Source: Pseudomonadaceae bacterium (lineage in GTDB: Bacteria > Pseudomonadota > Gammaproteobacteria > Pseudomonadales > Azotimanducaceae). Taken from it: 64,000 nt of DNA. The position numbers were made by a program, and so were the translations under genes. Shown here piece after piece: positions 16,893-27,535 of this stretch (position 1 is its first letter; each line of letters begins with the position of its first letter). The notes beneath the pieces are model-generated. The model saw nothing but the letters and a program-made list of their open reading frames with translations. It did no database searches and was not told the origin of the DNA. Where the stretch lies: assembly GCA_024743435.1 (NCBI GenBank), contig JANSWO010000003.1, forward strand, positions 62,001 to 126,000, given 5' to 3'.

Positions 16893-18746
16893 ATGAGCAG
16901 TGAAGAAACAGGCTATGACCGTGACGCCAGCCGAGATGTTACCAAGCTGAAGCCGGCGCTGGCGTTTCTGAAGCCCTACGGCCGACAGATTGTCATCGCT
17001 ACGATCGCACTCATCTTTACCGCGACGGCGACCCTGTCGATCGGCCAGGGCATGCGATTGGTGATCGACCAGGGCCTGTCACAGCAGTCGAGCGAGATTC
17101 TGACCCAGACGCTTATGGTTTTTGCCGGCCTCGTCCTGATCCTGACGGCGGGCACATTTGTTCGGTTTTACTACGTATCCTGGATTGGCGAGCGGGTGAG
17201 CGCAGACCTGCGACAGGCGGTTTTCGACCATCTCATTCGCCTGCACCCGGGCTTTTTCGAGACCAATCAGCCTACTGAGATTCAGTCGCGCATCACGACG
17301 GACACCACCCTTCTGCAAACGGTGATCGGCTCATCGGTATCCATCGCGCTGCGCAATGCGCTGATGTTTGTTGGTGGCCTCGTGTTGCTGTTCATCACCA
17401 ACGTCAAGCTCACGGTTGTGGTGCTTGCCTGCGTGCCGTTGGTGGTGGTGCCGATTATCGTTTTTGGGCGCCGTGTTCGCGCTTTGTCGCGCAGCAGTCA
17501 GGACACGCTTGCTGAGGTCGGCTCATACGCCGGTGAATCTCTTCGGCAGATCAAGGTGGTGCAGGGCTTCACGCATGAAGCTCGGGATAGCGAGGCGTTT
17601 CGCGTGCGCGTTGATGCGGCGTTCTCTGTCGCCAAGAAGCGGATCTTTCAGCGCTCGGTCCTGACCGCCGTTGTGATGCTTCTGGTGTTGGGTGCCATCG
17701 CGACCATGATCTGGATTGGCGGCCAGGATGTTCTTCTTGGCCGAACAAGCCCTGGTGAGCTTGCGGCGTTTATCTTCTACGCCTTCATCGTCGCGGGCTC
17801 TGTAGGTGCTATCAGTGAGGTGTGGGCCGATCTCCAGCGTGCTGCTGGCGCTACCGAACGGCTCATGGAGCTTCTGCACTCGCCGTCAGAGATCAGTGAT
17901 TCACCGGATGCTATCGAGCTTGCAGCGCCGCTGCGGGGCCGGCTCCGGGCCGACAACGTCACCTACGCCTATCCTTCAAGGCCGGATACGTTGGTGCTTG
18001 ATGATGTCTCCTTCGGCGTCGAGCCTGGAGAAATGCTGGCGATCGTTGGCCCGTCCGGGGCTGGCAAGAGCACATTGTTCGATCTGCTCCAACGCTTTTA
18101 CGACCCCCGCATCGGCGCCATCAGCATTGATGGTGTGGACATTCGTCAGTTGTCGCTTGAGTCGTTGCGCGGAGCGATTGCGCTGGTTCCCCAGGATGCT
18201 TCCCTGTTTGGCATCTCCATTCGCGACAATTTGCGCTATGGCCGAACTGAGGCAAGCGATGAGGAACTCGCAGAAGCGCTCAAGTCGGCCAGCGCTGACG
18301 AGTTCGTGCGCGCGTTAGGGCATGCCGAGAAAGCAGGGCTGTCGGATGCCGAGGCACTTAAGCGCGGGCTCGATATCAAGCTGGGCGAAGGCGGCTCCGG
18401 GTTGTCGGGTGGGCAGCGTCAACGCCTGGCGATCGCCAGGGCGCTGGTAACCAAGCCCGGTTTATTGCTGCTGGATGAGGCGACCAGCGCGCTCGATGCC
18501 GAAAGCGAGGCGGCGATTCGAGATACCGTTTCGGCCCTGAAAGGCGTTTGCACCGTACTGGTCATAGCGCATCGTTTGTCGACCGTTGTGGAAGCGGATC
18601 GAATTGCCGTTCTCGAGGCGGGTCGGCTACAGGCGATCGGCAGCCATGAGGAACTGCTGGGTTCCAGCGAGCTGTACGCGCGCTTTGCTCGGATCCAGCT
18701 CAGCGCTGCAAGCGAATCCGAGCAGTGGCGTAATGCAGTTTCCTGA
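16893..18746 (+). CDS. ABC exporter, fused permease and ATPase (MsbA/LmrA-like)
   Basis: 617 aa half-transporter. Six membrane helices span roughly residues 30-320, and one ATPase domain spans about 350-600. The ATPase has Walker A GPSGAGKST, Q-loop PQDASLF, signature LSGGQRQRLAIARAL, Walker B LLLLDEATSALD and H-loop AHRLST. It should homodimerise and export a hydrophobic substrate (lipid or drug); the substrate cannot be told. An insertion of about 20 residues before the signature (SDAEALKRG) is longer than in MsbA. The last ~15 codons are the source of the degenerate repeats that follow the gene. Confidence 0.9.
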   Translation: MSSEETGYDRDASRDVTKLKPALAFLKPYGRQIVIATIALIFTATATLSIGQGMRLVIDQGLSQQSSEILTQTLMVFAGLVLILTAGTFVRFYYVSWIGERVSADLRQAVFDHLIRLHPGFFETNQPTEIQSRITTDTTLLQTVIGSSVSIALRNALMFVGGLVLLFITNVKLTVVVLACVPLVVVPIIVFGRRVRALSRSSQDTLAEVGSYAGESLRQIKVVQGFTHEARDSEAFRVRVDAAFSVAKKRIFQRSVLTAVVMLLVLGAIATMIWIGGQDVLLGRTSPGELAAFIFYAFIVAGSVGAISEVWADLQRAAGATERLMELLHSPSEISDSPDAIELAAPLRGRLRADNVTYAYPSRPDTLVLDDVSFGVEPGEMLAIVGPSGAGKSTLFDLLQRFYDPRIGAISIDGVDIRQLSLESLRGAIALVPQDASLFGISIRDNLRYGRTEASDEELAEALKSASADEFVRALGHAEKAGLSDAEALKRGLDIKLGEGGSGLSGGQRQRLAIARALVTKPGLLLLDEATSALDAESEAAIRDTVSALKGVCTVLVIAHRLSTVVEADRIAVLEAGRLQAIGSHEELLGSSELYARFARIQLSAASESEQWRNAVS

Positions 18747-19028
18747 CAGGTATTCGGTAGTCTGCGGTAATAGGCGCCCGCTTGCAGAGTGCTTAAAATA
18801 AGTTCGAACTGCGGCCTGTTACTGTTTCCTGATCGGTTCTCGGTGTTTCGCATTGACAGGCACCTGCTTGCAGAGTGCTTAAAATGAGTCCGTGCAATGG
18901 CGTAATACTGTTTACTGATCGGTTCTCGGTGATTCGCTTTGACAGGCACCTGCTTGCTTAGCGCTGCAAGTGAGTCCGAGCCGTGGCGTAATGCGGTTTC
19001 GTAGGCAGGTTTTGTATTCGCCGAAACG
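18702..19028 (+). repeat. Four degenerate ~85-bp tandem repeats containing the 3' end of the ABC exporter gene
   Basis: Copy 1 (18702-18785) includes the last 45 bp of the exporter gene. Copies 2 (18786-18871) and 3 (18872-18957) share a near-identical end, GACAGGCACCTGCTTGC, and the middle TGATCGGTTCTCGGTG. Copy 4 (from 18958) returns to a sequence closer to copy 1: AGCGCTGCAAGTGAGTCCGA. The copies carry no open frame of their own. The array ends at the 3' end of dinB. Confidence 0.85.
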
Positions 19029-20096
19029 CTAAGGCACCAGCTCGTCAAAGAGCACGAGTTGCCTGGCAACATCGTCGGTGTTCACGCTGACGCCAAGTCC
19101 AAGCAGCCGTACTGGCCGCTCACCCCGAGCCCATGCCTCCTCCATGAGTTCCCCGAACAGCTTCTGGCTCAGACCGGATCCTTGCCTGGTAACGGTCGTG
19201 GTTTCAAAACCGGCGAAACGCATCTTCACCGTCAGCGCTTTGATCCGACCGCCGCAATTGGCTTTGGCAACCCGCTGACTGAGCTCCTCAAACAGCGACG
19301 GAAGCTGATCCAGACAACTGGCAAGCCCCGGTTTGTCCTCGGCGTAGGTGCGTTCGACACTCACGGACTTGCGAACGCGGTCTGGGCGTACTGGCCGATT
19401 GTCGACGCCTCGGCACAGATCCCACAGCCGAACGCCAAACTTGCCGAAGCGAAGCGATAGCTCCGCGGCGCCCAACGCTTCGAGATCGGCACAGGTGTTC
19501 AAGCCGGATCGAGCCATTTTCCCCGCGGTAACTGAGCCGACGCCAAACAGCTTCGTTACGGGCAACTCGCGAACAAACCCCTGGACATCGTCCGGTGTGA
19601 CCGTGAACTGACCGTCTGGCTTGCGCCAGTCTGAGGCGACCTTCGCGAGGAACTTGTTGGGTGCGATGCCGGCGGAAATGGTTATGCCCAGGTTATCGCG
19701 CACTCTCGTTCGGATCTCTTCGGCCATTAAGGTTGCGCTGCCGCCGCACTGTTCAACGCCGCTGACGTCCAGGAATGCCTCATCAAGAGACAACGGCTCA
19801 ATGAGATCGGTGTAGTCGGAGAAGATCTCGTGTACGTCTTTGGACACGGCTCGATATTTCGCCATGTCGGTGCGAACGACGATGAGATCGGGGCAGCGCC
19901 GTAGCGCTTCGGCCATCGGCATGGCCGAGTGCACGCCAAAACGTCGGGCTTCATAGCTGCAGGTGGCGACCACGCCGCGCCCGGTGGGGCTGCCACCGAC
20001 GGCAATGGGCTTTCCCTTCAGGCTCGGATCGTCGCGCATCTCCACAGAGGCATAGAACGAATCGCAGTCCGCGTGAATTATTTTTCGCTGGCTCAC
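19029..20096 (-). CDS. dinB: DNA polymerase IV (Y-family)
   Basis: 355 aa. Y-family translesion polymerase with DCDSFYASVE at the start (first catalytic Asp), SLDEAFLDV (second acidic pair), a helix-hairpin-helix region around PVTKLFGVGSVTAGKM, and a little-finger domain ending in the clamp-binding motif QLVLF five residues before the C-terminus. It copies past N2-dG adducts and is often SOS-regulated; I see no clear LexA box in the 107 bp between it and the divergent CoA-transferase gene. Confidence 0.95.
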   Translation of the reverse strand: MSQRKIIHADCDSFYASVEMRDDPSLKGKPIAVGGSPTGRGVVATCSYEARRFGVHSAMPMAEALRRCPDLIVVRTDMAKYRAVSKDVHEIFSDYTDLIEPLSLDEAFLDVSGVEQCGGSATLMAEEIRTRVRDNLGITISAGIAPNKFLAKVASDWRKPDGQFTVTPDDVQGFVRELPVTKLFGVGSVTAGKMARSGLNTCADLEALGAAELSLRFGKFGVRLWDLCRGVDNRPVRPDRVRKSVSVERTYAEDKPGLASCLDQLPSLFEELSQRVAKANCGGRIKALTVKMRFAGFETTTVTRQGSGLSQKLFGELMEEAWARGERPVRLLGLGVSVNTDDVARQLVLFDELVP

Positions 20097-20203
20097 GCGG
20101 AGAGTTTACGCCTCGTCAGCCTGCTAAACTGCGGCCTGTCCAAGCCATGGCCGGTCGCGCTGAGCGTTAGGCCCTGGAGTAATCGATAACTGGGGAGATT
20201 CCG

Positions 20204-21334
20204 ATGGGACCACTACACGGGCTGAAAATAATCGAACTGGCAGGCATAGGGCCGGGTCCGTTCTGCGGCATGCTGTTGTCTGATATGGGTGCGGAAGTCA
20301 TTCGCGTTGAGCGGCTTGGACCAGAGCAGCCGGCGCCAAAAGATGTCCATCAACGTGGCCGCAAATCCATCGCACTCGATATGAAGCAACCGTCAGCGGT
20401 TGAGGCGATCCTGAAACTGTGTGAAGGCGCTGATGCGCTGTTCGAAGGCTTCCGTCCGGGCGTTACTGAACGCCTGGGTATCGGCCCGGATGCCTGCATG
20501 GCGCGCAATCCGGCGCTGGTCTACGGACGCATGACGGGTTGGGGCCAGGAAGGCCCGATGGCTCAGGCAGCCGGCCACGATATCAACTACATCTCACTCG
20601 CCGGCGCCTTGCATGCGATCGGACGTAAGGGCGATCGTCCTGTGCCGCCACTCAATCTGGTCGGCGACTTTGGTGGTGGCGGCATGTTCCTGGCGTTTGG
20701 CCTGGTTTGCGCGCTGCTCGAGGCCAAGGCCAGCGGCAAAGGCCAGGTAGTGGATGCGGCGATGGTCGACGGCACGGCGACGCTCATGTCGATGTTTAAC
20801 ACCATGGCCGCAGCAGGACGCTTCAGCGACCAGCGCGGCACCAACCTCCTCGATACTGGCGCGCACTTCTATGAGGTTTATGAAACCAAAGGAGGTGAGT
20901 ACATCTCCTTAGGGTCTATTGAGCCCCAGTTCTATGCGCAGCTGCTTGAGTTGGCGGGGCTCGACAAGGATCGCTTCTGCGCTCAGCACGATGTCTCTCG
21001 ATGGGATGACTACAAGGCTGAGCTCACCGAGGTGTTCAAAACGAAAACCCGCGACGAATGGTGCGCGATAATGGAAGGCACCGACGTTTGCTTTGCGCCG
21101 GTCTTGTCTATCTGGGAGGCTCCAGAGCACGCTCATGCCAAGGCGCGCGATGCTTACCTCGAGATAGACGGCGTGGTACAGCCGGCACCAGCGCCCCGAT
21201 TCTCGCGTTCAGTTCCGAGCGTGCAGGGAGCTCCCCGTGCACCGGGTGAAGATACGGTCTCTGTTCTTTCTGAGGCTGGGCTGTCTGATGCGGACATTGC
21301 CGAACTGAAAGCGACAAACGCCATCCGAGGCTGA
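20204..21334 (+). CDS. CaiB/BaiF CoA-transferase (alpha-methylacyl-CoA racemase-like)
   Basis: 376 aa class III CoA-transferase fold. It starts [32 protein letters not shown] and has [30 protein letters not shown] and [13 protein letters not shown], which is the alpha-methylacyl-CoA racemase (AMACR) arrangement rather than a typical formyl-CoA transferase. AMACR epimerises 2-methylacyl-CoAs of branched fatty acids and sterol side chains. GGGGAG lies six bases before the ATG. It is followed at once by prpE, so it may supply or process branched or propionyl-CoA-yielding substrates. Confidence 0.9.
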   Translation: MGPLHGLKIIELAGIGPGPFCGMLLSDMGAEVIRVERLGPEQPAPKDVHQRGRKSIALDMKQPSAVEAILKLCEGADALFEGFRPGVTERLGIGPDACMARNPALVYGRMTGWGQEGPMAQAAGHDINYISLAGALHAIGRKGDRPVPPLNLVGDFGGGGMFLAFGLVCALLEAKASGKGQVVDAAMVDGTATLMSMFNTMAAAGRFSDQRGTNLLDTGAHFYEVYETKGGEYISLGSIEPQFYAQLLELAGLDKDRFCAQHDVSRWDDYKAELTEVFKTKTRDEWCAIMEGTDVCFAPVLSIWEAPEHAHAKARDAYLEIDGVVQPAPAPRFSRSVPSVQGAPRAPGEDTVSVLSEAGLSDADIAELKATNAIRG

Positions 21335-21337
21335 TTG

Positions 21338-23221
21338 ATGGGGCGTTACCTCGATCACTACCGTCGTGCCCAGAGCGATCCGGAGGGCTTCTGGGCTGAA
21401 CAAGCTGCCGCGATCGAATGGATGGAAGAACCGCAAGCGGTTCTGAGTCAGGACGACAACGGCGCTTGGCGCTGGTTTGCGGGCGGCAAGCTCAATACCT
21501 GCGCGCTGGCGCTGGATCGGCACGTGCAGGCAGGCCGAGGTGACGCGACAGCCTTGATCTACGACTCGCCCGCAACGGGTGTCGTCGAGCACTTCACCTA
21601 CTCACAGTTGCTGGAGCGGGTAGCCCGGGTGGCCGGCGGCCTTGCGGATCTCGGCGTTGAGGCTGGTGATCGGGTGATCATCTATCTGCCGATGGTCCCG
21701 GAAGCTGCCATCGCGATGCTGGCGTGCGCTCGAATCGGCGCGGTGCATTCCGTTGTTTTTGGTGGCTTCGCGGCGCCCGAGCTGGCCGCGCGCATTGATG
21801 ATGCGACCCCGAAGGTGATTCTCAGCGCCTCCTGCGGCATCGAGTTTGCCAATGTCATCGCCTACAAGCCCCTGCTTGATGACGCCATCGCCCAGGCCAG
21901 GCACAAGGTAGCGCACAGCGTCGTGCTGCAGCGCCCGCAGTGCGAGGCGGAAATGTTGGCGTCTCGCGACCTCGATTGGCTTGAATGGGAAGCGGCGTCC
22001 GCACCGGTTGCGGCGTGTCCCGTTGACGCCTGGGATCCGCTGTACATTTTGTACACGTCGGGCACAACCGGAAAACCGAAAGGGGTTGTTCGCGATAACG
22101 GTGGTCACGCGGTTGCCATGGCCTACACCATGAGCGCGATATATGACTGTGGTGCGGGCGATGTCTACTGGGCCGCGTCGGATGTCGGCTGGGTTGTTGG
22201 CCACTCTTACATCGTTTATGGCCCCCTTATCGCAGGCTGCGCAACGGTGCTCTATGAAGGCAAACCTGTGCGCACGCCGGATGCCGGTGCGTTCTGGCGA
22301 GTGATTGCGCAACACGAGGTGAAGACGTTTTTTGTCGCGCCGACGGCGTTCCGCGCCATTCGCAAGGAAGATCCGAACGCTGAGCTCTTAGCTGGTTATG
22401 ACATCAGCTGCCTGCAGAACCTCTTTGTGGCCGGTGAGCGGCTCGACCCACCCACGTTTCACTGGTTATCGAACATCCTCAGCGTTCCGGTGATCGATCA
22501 TTGGTGGCAGACGGAAACGGGCTGGTCGATCTGCGCGAACATGCCGGGGCTGGAGGCGCTGCCGATCAAGGCCGGATCGCCGACACTGCCCGTTCCGGGT
22601 TTTGATCTGCGCATCCTCGATGACGACGGGTGCGAACTCGGCCCGGGCGAAGAAGGTGCGGTTGTGCTGAAGGAGCCGCTACCGCCGGGCACGCTGCCGA
22701 CGGTATGGGGCGATCATGAGCGCTACCGGGATACCTATTTTTCGCGTTATCCCGGTTACTACCTCACTGGTGATGGCGGCTATCGCGATGACGATGGCTA
22801 CGTCTACATCATGGGTCGAATCGACGATGTGATTAACGTCGCCGGCCATCGGCTGTCCACGGGCCAGATGGAAGAGGTGGTGGCCGGGCATGCAGCCATC
22901 GCGGAGTGCGCCGTGATTGGCGTTTCAGACGCCGAGAAGGGACAGGTGCCGTTAGCGTTGCTCGTGCTTAAAGATGGCGTGAACACCGACGAGGATCAGC
23001 TGCGCGGGGAACTGGTGACGCTGGTGCGCACGCAGATCGGCCCGTTCGCTAACTTCAAGCGAGCCTATGTGGTGGCTCGCCTGCCGAAAACCCGCTCCGG
23101 CAAGATTCTGCGAGGCATATTGCGCAAGATGATCGATGGCGAGCCGTATACGGTGCCGTCCACCATCGATGATCCGCTGATCGTTGATGAGATTCGTGAC
23201 GCAATGGCCGCGGGACAGTAG
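21338..23221 (+). CDS. prpE: Propionyl-CoA synthetase (acyl-CoA synthetase, PrpE type)
   Basis: 627 aa ANL-superfamily acyl-CoA synthetase. Shown by the ATP-binding P-loop YTSGTTGKPKG, WWQTETG, YLTGDGGYRD, GRIDDVINVAGHRLSTGQ and the acetylatable lysine in RSGKILR near the C-terminus. The VVRDNGGHAVA segment after the P-loop and the N-terminal domain match PrpE more than Acs. It would activate propionate to propionyl-CoA. The ATG at 21338 lies 3 bp after the CoA-transferase stop; a TTG at 21335 is an alternative. Confidence 0.9.
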   Translation: MGRYLDHYRRAQSDPEGFWAEQAAAIEWMEEPQAVLSQDDNGAWRWFAGGKLNTCALALDRHVQAGRGDATALIYDSPATGVVEHFTYSQLLERVARVAGGLADLGVEAGDRVIIYLPMVPEAAIAMLACARIGAVHSVVFGGFAAPELAARIDDATPKVILSASCGIEFANVIAYKPLLDDAIAQARHKVAHSVVLQRPQCEAEMLASRDLDWLEWEAASAPVAACPVDAWDPLYILYTSGTTGKPKGVVRDNGGHAVAMAYTMSAIYDCGAGDVYWAASDVGWVVGHSYIVYGPLIAGCATVLYEGKPVRTPDAGAFWRVIAQHEVKTFFVAPTAFRAIRKEDPNAELLAGYDISCLQNLFVAGERLDPPTFHWLSNILSVPVIDHWWQTETGWSICANMPGLEALPIKAGSPTLPVPGFDLRILDDDGCELGPGEEGAVVLKEPLPPGTLPTVWGDHERYRDTYFSRYPGYYLTGDGGYRDDDGYVYIMGRIDDVINVAGHRLSTGQMEEVVAGHAAIAECAVIGVSDAEKGQVPLALLVLKDGVNTDEDQLRGELVTLVRTQIGPFANFKRAYVVARLPKTRSGKILRGILRKMIDGEPYTVPSTIDDPLIVDEIRDAMAAGQ

Positions 23222-23235
23222 AGGCGTGCGTTAAC

Positions 23236-23610
23236 ATGTCGACCATGATTATCGTTCAGGGTCTCATCCCTCTATTGCCGGACGCCCGGGAGAAAGCCCT
23301 CGGTCTGGCCAGAGAAGTCTCCCAGGCTTCGTTGTCGGAGCCAGGGTGTCTTTCCTATGACTTCTACGTTGGCCTGCGCGATCCGAATACGCTCATGTTG
23401 CTGCAGGAATGGGAGTCGTTGGAAGCCTTGATGCGGCACTTCAACACGCCACATGTCGAAGCTTTCATGCGCGAGTTGCCACACATTGTCAGCGGCGAGA
23501 TCGTAACCCGTCGCTATGCCGTCCAGGCGGTGGACGACGGCGAAGACGACCTTGAGCCGGTGTCTGATGGTGATGCCTTGGACGAGCCTCCGCCGAACGT
23601 CGTGCACTAG
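23236..23610 (+). CDS. Antibiotic biosynthesis monooxygenase (ABM) domain protein
   Basis: 124 aa. The ferredoxin-like ABM fold is recognised from REVSQASLSEPGCLSYDFYV...LLQEWESLEALMRHF and HVEAFMRELPHIV. Many small ABM proteins are quinol or heme monooxygenases or have no known reaction. An acidic C-terminal tail of about 25 residues (DDGEDDLEP...) is extra to the domain. It follows prpE by 14 bp. Confidence 0.85.
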   Translation: MSTMIIVQGLIPLLPDAREKALGLAREVSQASLSEPGCLSYDFYVGLRDPNTLMLLQEWESLEALMRHFNTPHVEAFMRELPHIVSGEIVTRRYAVQAVDDGEDDLEPVSDGDALDEPPPNVVH

Positions 23611-23641
23611 CGGCGAGCCGGGTGAGCTTCGGAGCACCGGT

Positions 23642-24092
23642 TTGATCGAACTCTCCGCCAGCTCGGACGTAGCGCTACTCCTGTCGTTGATTGACAAGAC
23701 TCCTGAGTTCGAAGCGACCACCGGCGCGCAACTCACCGAACGCCTTGCGCAGGACGATTCGCTCGCCTTGATTGCGAGCGAGGACGGCTGTCCGATGGCT
23801 TACAAGATCGGTTACCGGCGTTGGTCGGATGGCAGCTGGTACAGCTGGCTTGGCGCCGTGCTGCCCAGTCATCGGGGCCAGGGCGTCGCGCAGCAGCTGC
23901 TCGAGGAACAGGAACGCTGGGTCAGCTCCCGGGGCTACAGCTGTATCCGCGTGAAGACCCGCAACCGGTTTGTCGGCATGCGCATCCTGCTCGCGCGCAA
24001 CGGCTATGAGCTGGTCGAACTGAGGCGCGAAGGATTTGCGAGGCCGGACTATCGGCTGCTGCTGGAGAAAAGCCTCGAACGCGCTCCGGCCG

Positions 24093-24103
<11 letters not shown>
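23642..24103 (+). CDS. GNAT family N-acetyltransferase
   Basis: 153 aa from a TTG start preceded by GGAG with 7-base spacing. The acetyl-CoA-binding motif A is visible as LPSHRGQGVAQQLLEEQE, and the C-terminal NGYELVELRRE fits motif B. The frame is open farther upstream but that part overlaps the ABM gene in another frame and is unlike the family. Substrate unknown. Its 3' end overlaps the convergent DUF2069 gene by 11 bp. Confidence 0.85.
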
Positions 24104-25505
<1,402 letters not shown>

Positions 25506-25600
25506 GTGGGCACTCCTATAATCGACGCTTTACAAAAACCCGGAGCAGTACGGCGCCACGCGGGTGGCTAACTGCTCCGGAAAGAGACGAGGTTACCCCG

Positions 25601-26860
25601 GTGGCAACGATGCTGGAAAGGCTGTGGCGTCGGTCGCGTTGGTTTGCGCGGCAGGTTGTGCAGCAGTTTTTCGACAATGACCTGACGGCGAACGCAGCCG
25701 CACTCACTTACACCACGCTGTTCGCGGTTGTCCCCATGATGACCGTTACCTTTGCTTTGTTCTCTTTGCTGCCGGAATTCGAGTCCGTTGGCGCGCGTCT
25801 TCAGAATTGGGTGTTCGAGAATTTTGTGCCCGTTGCGGGAACCGTGGTGCAGGACAAACTGGTCGAGTTCTCCGAGCGTGCGCGCGGCCTCACCTGGATC
25901 GGCTTCGGTGTGTTGATCGTTACCGCATTTCTGATGCTCGTAACCACAGAGAAGGCGCTGAACTCAATCTGGCACGTGGAACGCGCGCGTCGCGGGCTGC
26001 AGCGGTTCCTGCTGTATTGGGGGGTTCTGTCGCTGAGCCCGTTGTTGATTGCTTCGGGGTTTCTGATCAGCGCCTACCTGGTTTCGCTGCCCCTCGTTGC
26101 GGAATTCGATGTGCTCGGTTTCGGCCACTATCTCGTCAGCATGTTGCCGGCTCTGCTCAGTGTGGTCGGATTCACCGTGCTCTACTTTGCCGTGCCGAAC
26201 TGTTACGTACCGGCGAGCCATGCGTTTGTCGGTGGCGTTGTCACCACGTGTTTGCTGGAGGTGGCCAAGAACGGCTTCAGGTTTGCGGTCGAACACATGA
26301 GTATCGAACCGATCTACGGAACGTTTGCAGCCCTGCCATTTTTCCTGATCTGGCTGTATCTGCTGTGGGTGATCGTTCTGATTGGCGGAATCATTGTTCG
26401 CACGATTGGCCTACCGATGGTGCCACGCAGGCCGGATAGCGAGCCCTTGCTACTGAAATGCACTCGTGTGCTGAGGCATTTGTATGCTGCGCACATGCGG
26501 GGCGAAGCGGTGCGGGACGATGAACTGAACCGGCTGGTCGGATTGGATTCCGGCCAGCGCGACCGCGTGTTTGAGGTGTTGCAGCGCATGAACCTGCTGG
26601 TGCAAACCGACGACGAGCGCTGGATGCTGGCGCGCAACCTTCGCTCCGTGACGCTCTGGCAACTATATGAACAACTGCCTCAGGGCATCGCCCCCGATGC
26701 GCTCGCTGGCGTGGGCGGGGAAGATGAGATTACGACGCGGCTGTATCGTTTTGCCGAACATGGCGCCCATGATTTATCGCTCACACTCGATGAGCTATTT
26801 TCCGCCGCCATGACGACTGATTCCAATTCTGGTGCTAAGGCTGGGAGTAACGACACATGA
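25601..26860 (+). CDS. YihY/BrkB family inner membrane protein
   Basis: 419 aa. Six membrane helices occupy about residues 25-275, beginning with the family pattern TANAAALTYTTLFAVVPMMT; FVPVAGTVVQDKL and PNCYVPASHAFVGGVV are also typical. The ~140-residue C-terminal part is soluble and helical, with a winged-helix look (DDELNRLVGL...). These proteins were once annotated as RNase BN by error; the true role is unknown. GTG start with AGG eight bases upstream. Divergent from arsC, as in pseudomonads. Confidence 0.9.
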   Translation: MATMLERLWRRSRWFARQVVQQFFDNDLTANAAALTYTTLFAVVPMMTVTFALFSLLPEFESVGARLQNWVFENFVPVAGTVVQDKLVEFSERARGLTWIGFGVLIVTAFLMLVTTEKALNSIWHVERARRGLQRFLLYWGVLSLSPLLIASGFLISAYLVSLPLVAEFDVLGFGHYLVSMLPALLSVVGFTVLYFAVPNCYVPASHAFVGGVVTTCLLEVAKNGFRFAVEHMSIEPIYGTFAALPFFLIWLYLLWVIVLIGGIIVRTIGLPMVPRRPDSEPLLLKCTRVLRHLYAAHMRGEAVRDDELNRLVGLDSGQRDRVFEVLQRMNLLVQTDDERWMLARNLRSVTLWQLYEQLPQGIAPDALAGVGGEDEITTRLYRFAEHGAHDLSLTLDELFSAAMTTDSNSGAKAGSNDT

Positions 26861-27348
26861 GCAGGCGACGTCGCGCAGGGAGAGGTGTGCTGTGGCTGTT
26901 TGCCGGCCTCGTACTACTTGCAGGGTGTTCCGAGCCATCGGCCATCGAGGAGCGCCTGAAGCTGTCTGATGGTCGGGTTGCACCGGTGGAGCACTGGCAG
27001 GATCGCTATCTCGTCATTAACTATTGGGCGGAGTGGTGTAAGCCCTGTCGTGAGGAGATCAGCGAGCTGAATACGTTGCACGCAGACAGGGTGAGCCACG
27101 ATCTGGTTGTGCTTGGCGTTAACTACGATGGCCTGGTTGGCGCGCCGCTCATCGATGTCATGACGCGCATGGACGTCAAGTTCCCGGTGCTCGCCACGGA
27201 CCCCAGCGAGCGCTGGGGCTTCCCGGTGCCTAAGGTGCTACCCACGACCTACATACTGGATGGGCAACGCAATCTTCTGGCGACGCTTGTGGGGCCACAA
27301 ACGGAAGAAAGCTTGTTGCGTGCCACCCAGGCCAGTACTGACCTGTAG
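26857..27348 (+). CDS. TlpA-like thioredoxin-fold lipoprotein
   Basis: 163 aa. A basic N-terminus and hydrophobic helix end in a lipobox LLAGCS, so the mature protein is probably lipid-anchored in the periplasm. The redox site is WAEWCKPCREE, and the cis-Pro region LPTTYILDG is present. It is a likely thiol-disulfide reductant in the TlpA/ResA line. ATGA overlap with yihY places them in one operon. Confidence 0.9.
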   Translation: MSRRRRAGRGVLWLFAGLVLLAGCSEPSAIEERLKLSDGRVAPVEHWQDRYLVINYWAEWCKPCREEISELNTLHADRVSHDLVVLGVNYDGLVGAPLIDVMTRMDVKFPVLATDPSERWGFPVPKVLPTTYILDGQRNLLATLVGPQTEESLLRATQASTDL

Positions 27349-27535
27349 GCGGTCTGACGAGGGCGACGCGCCAGTTTGGCCTGGGTTACCAGTTTGCGTA
27401 GACTTCCGCGCCGAGGCAGCTTGAGCGCCGCCGCTTTCGCAAGATGAGCCTTCCGATCACGAGTCGTTGGCCCGTCTATTTTGTGTACAACGCAATGCGC
27501 ACGCCACCGGCGAACCCGGTGGCTGGAGGCAATTC

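Noticed and set aside
21602-22315. 237-residue minus-strand open frame
   Set aside because: Antisense to prpE, which is full length with all motifs; composition is that of a shadow frame.
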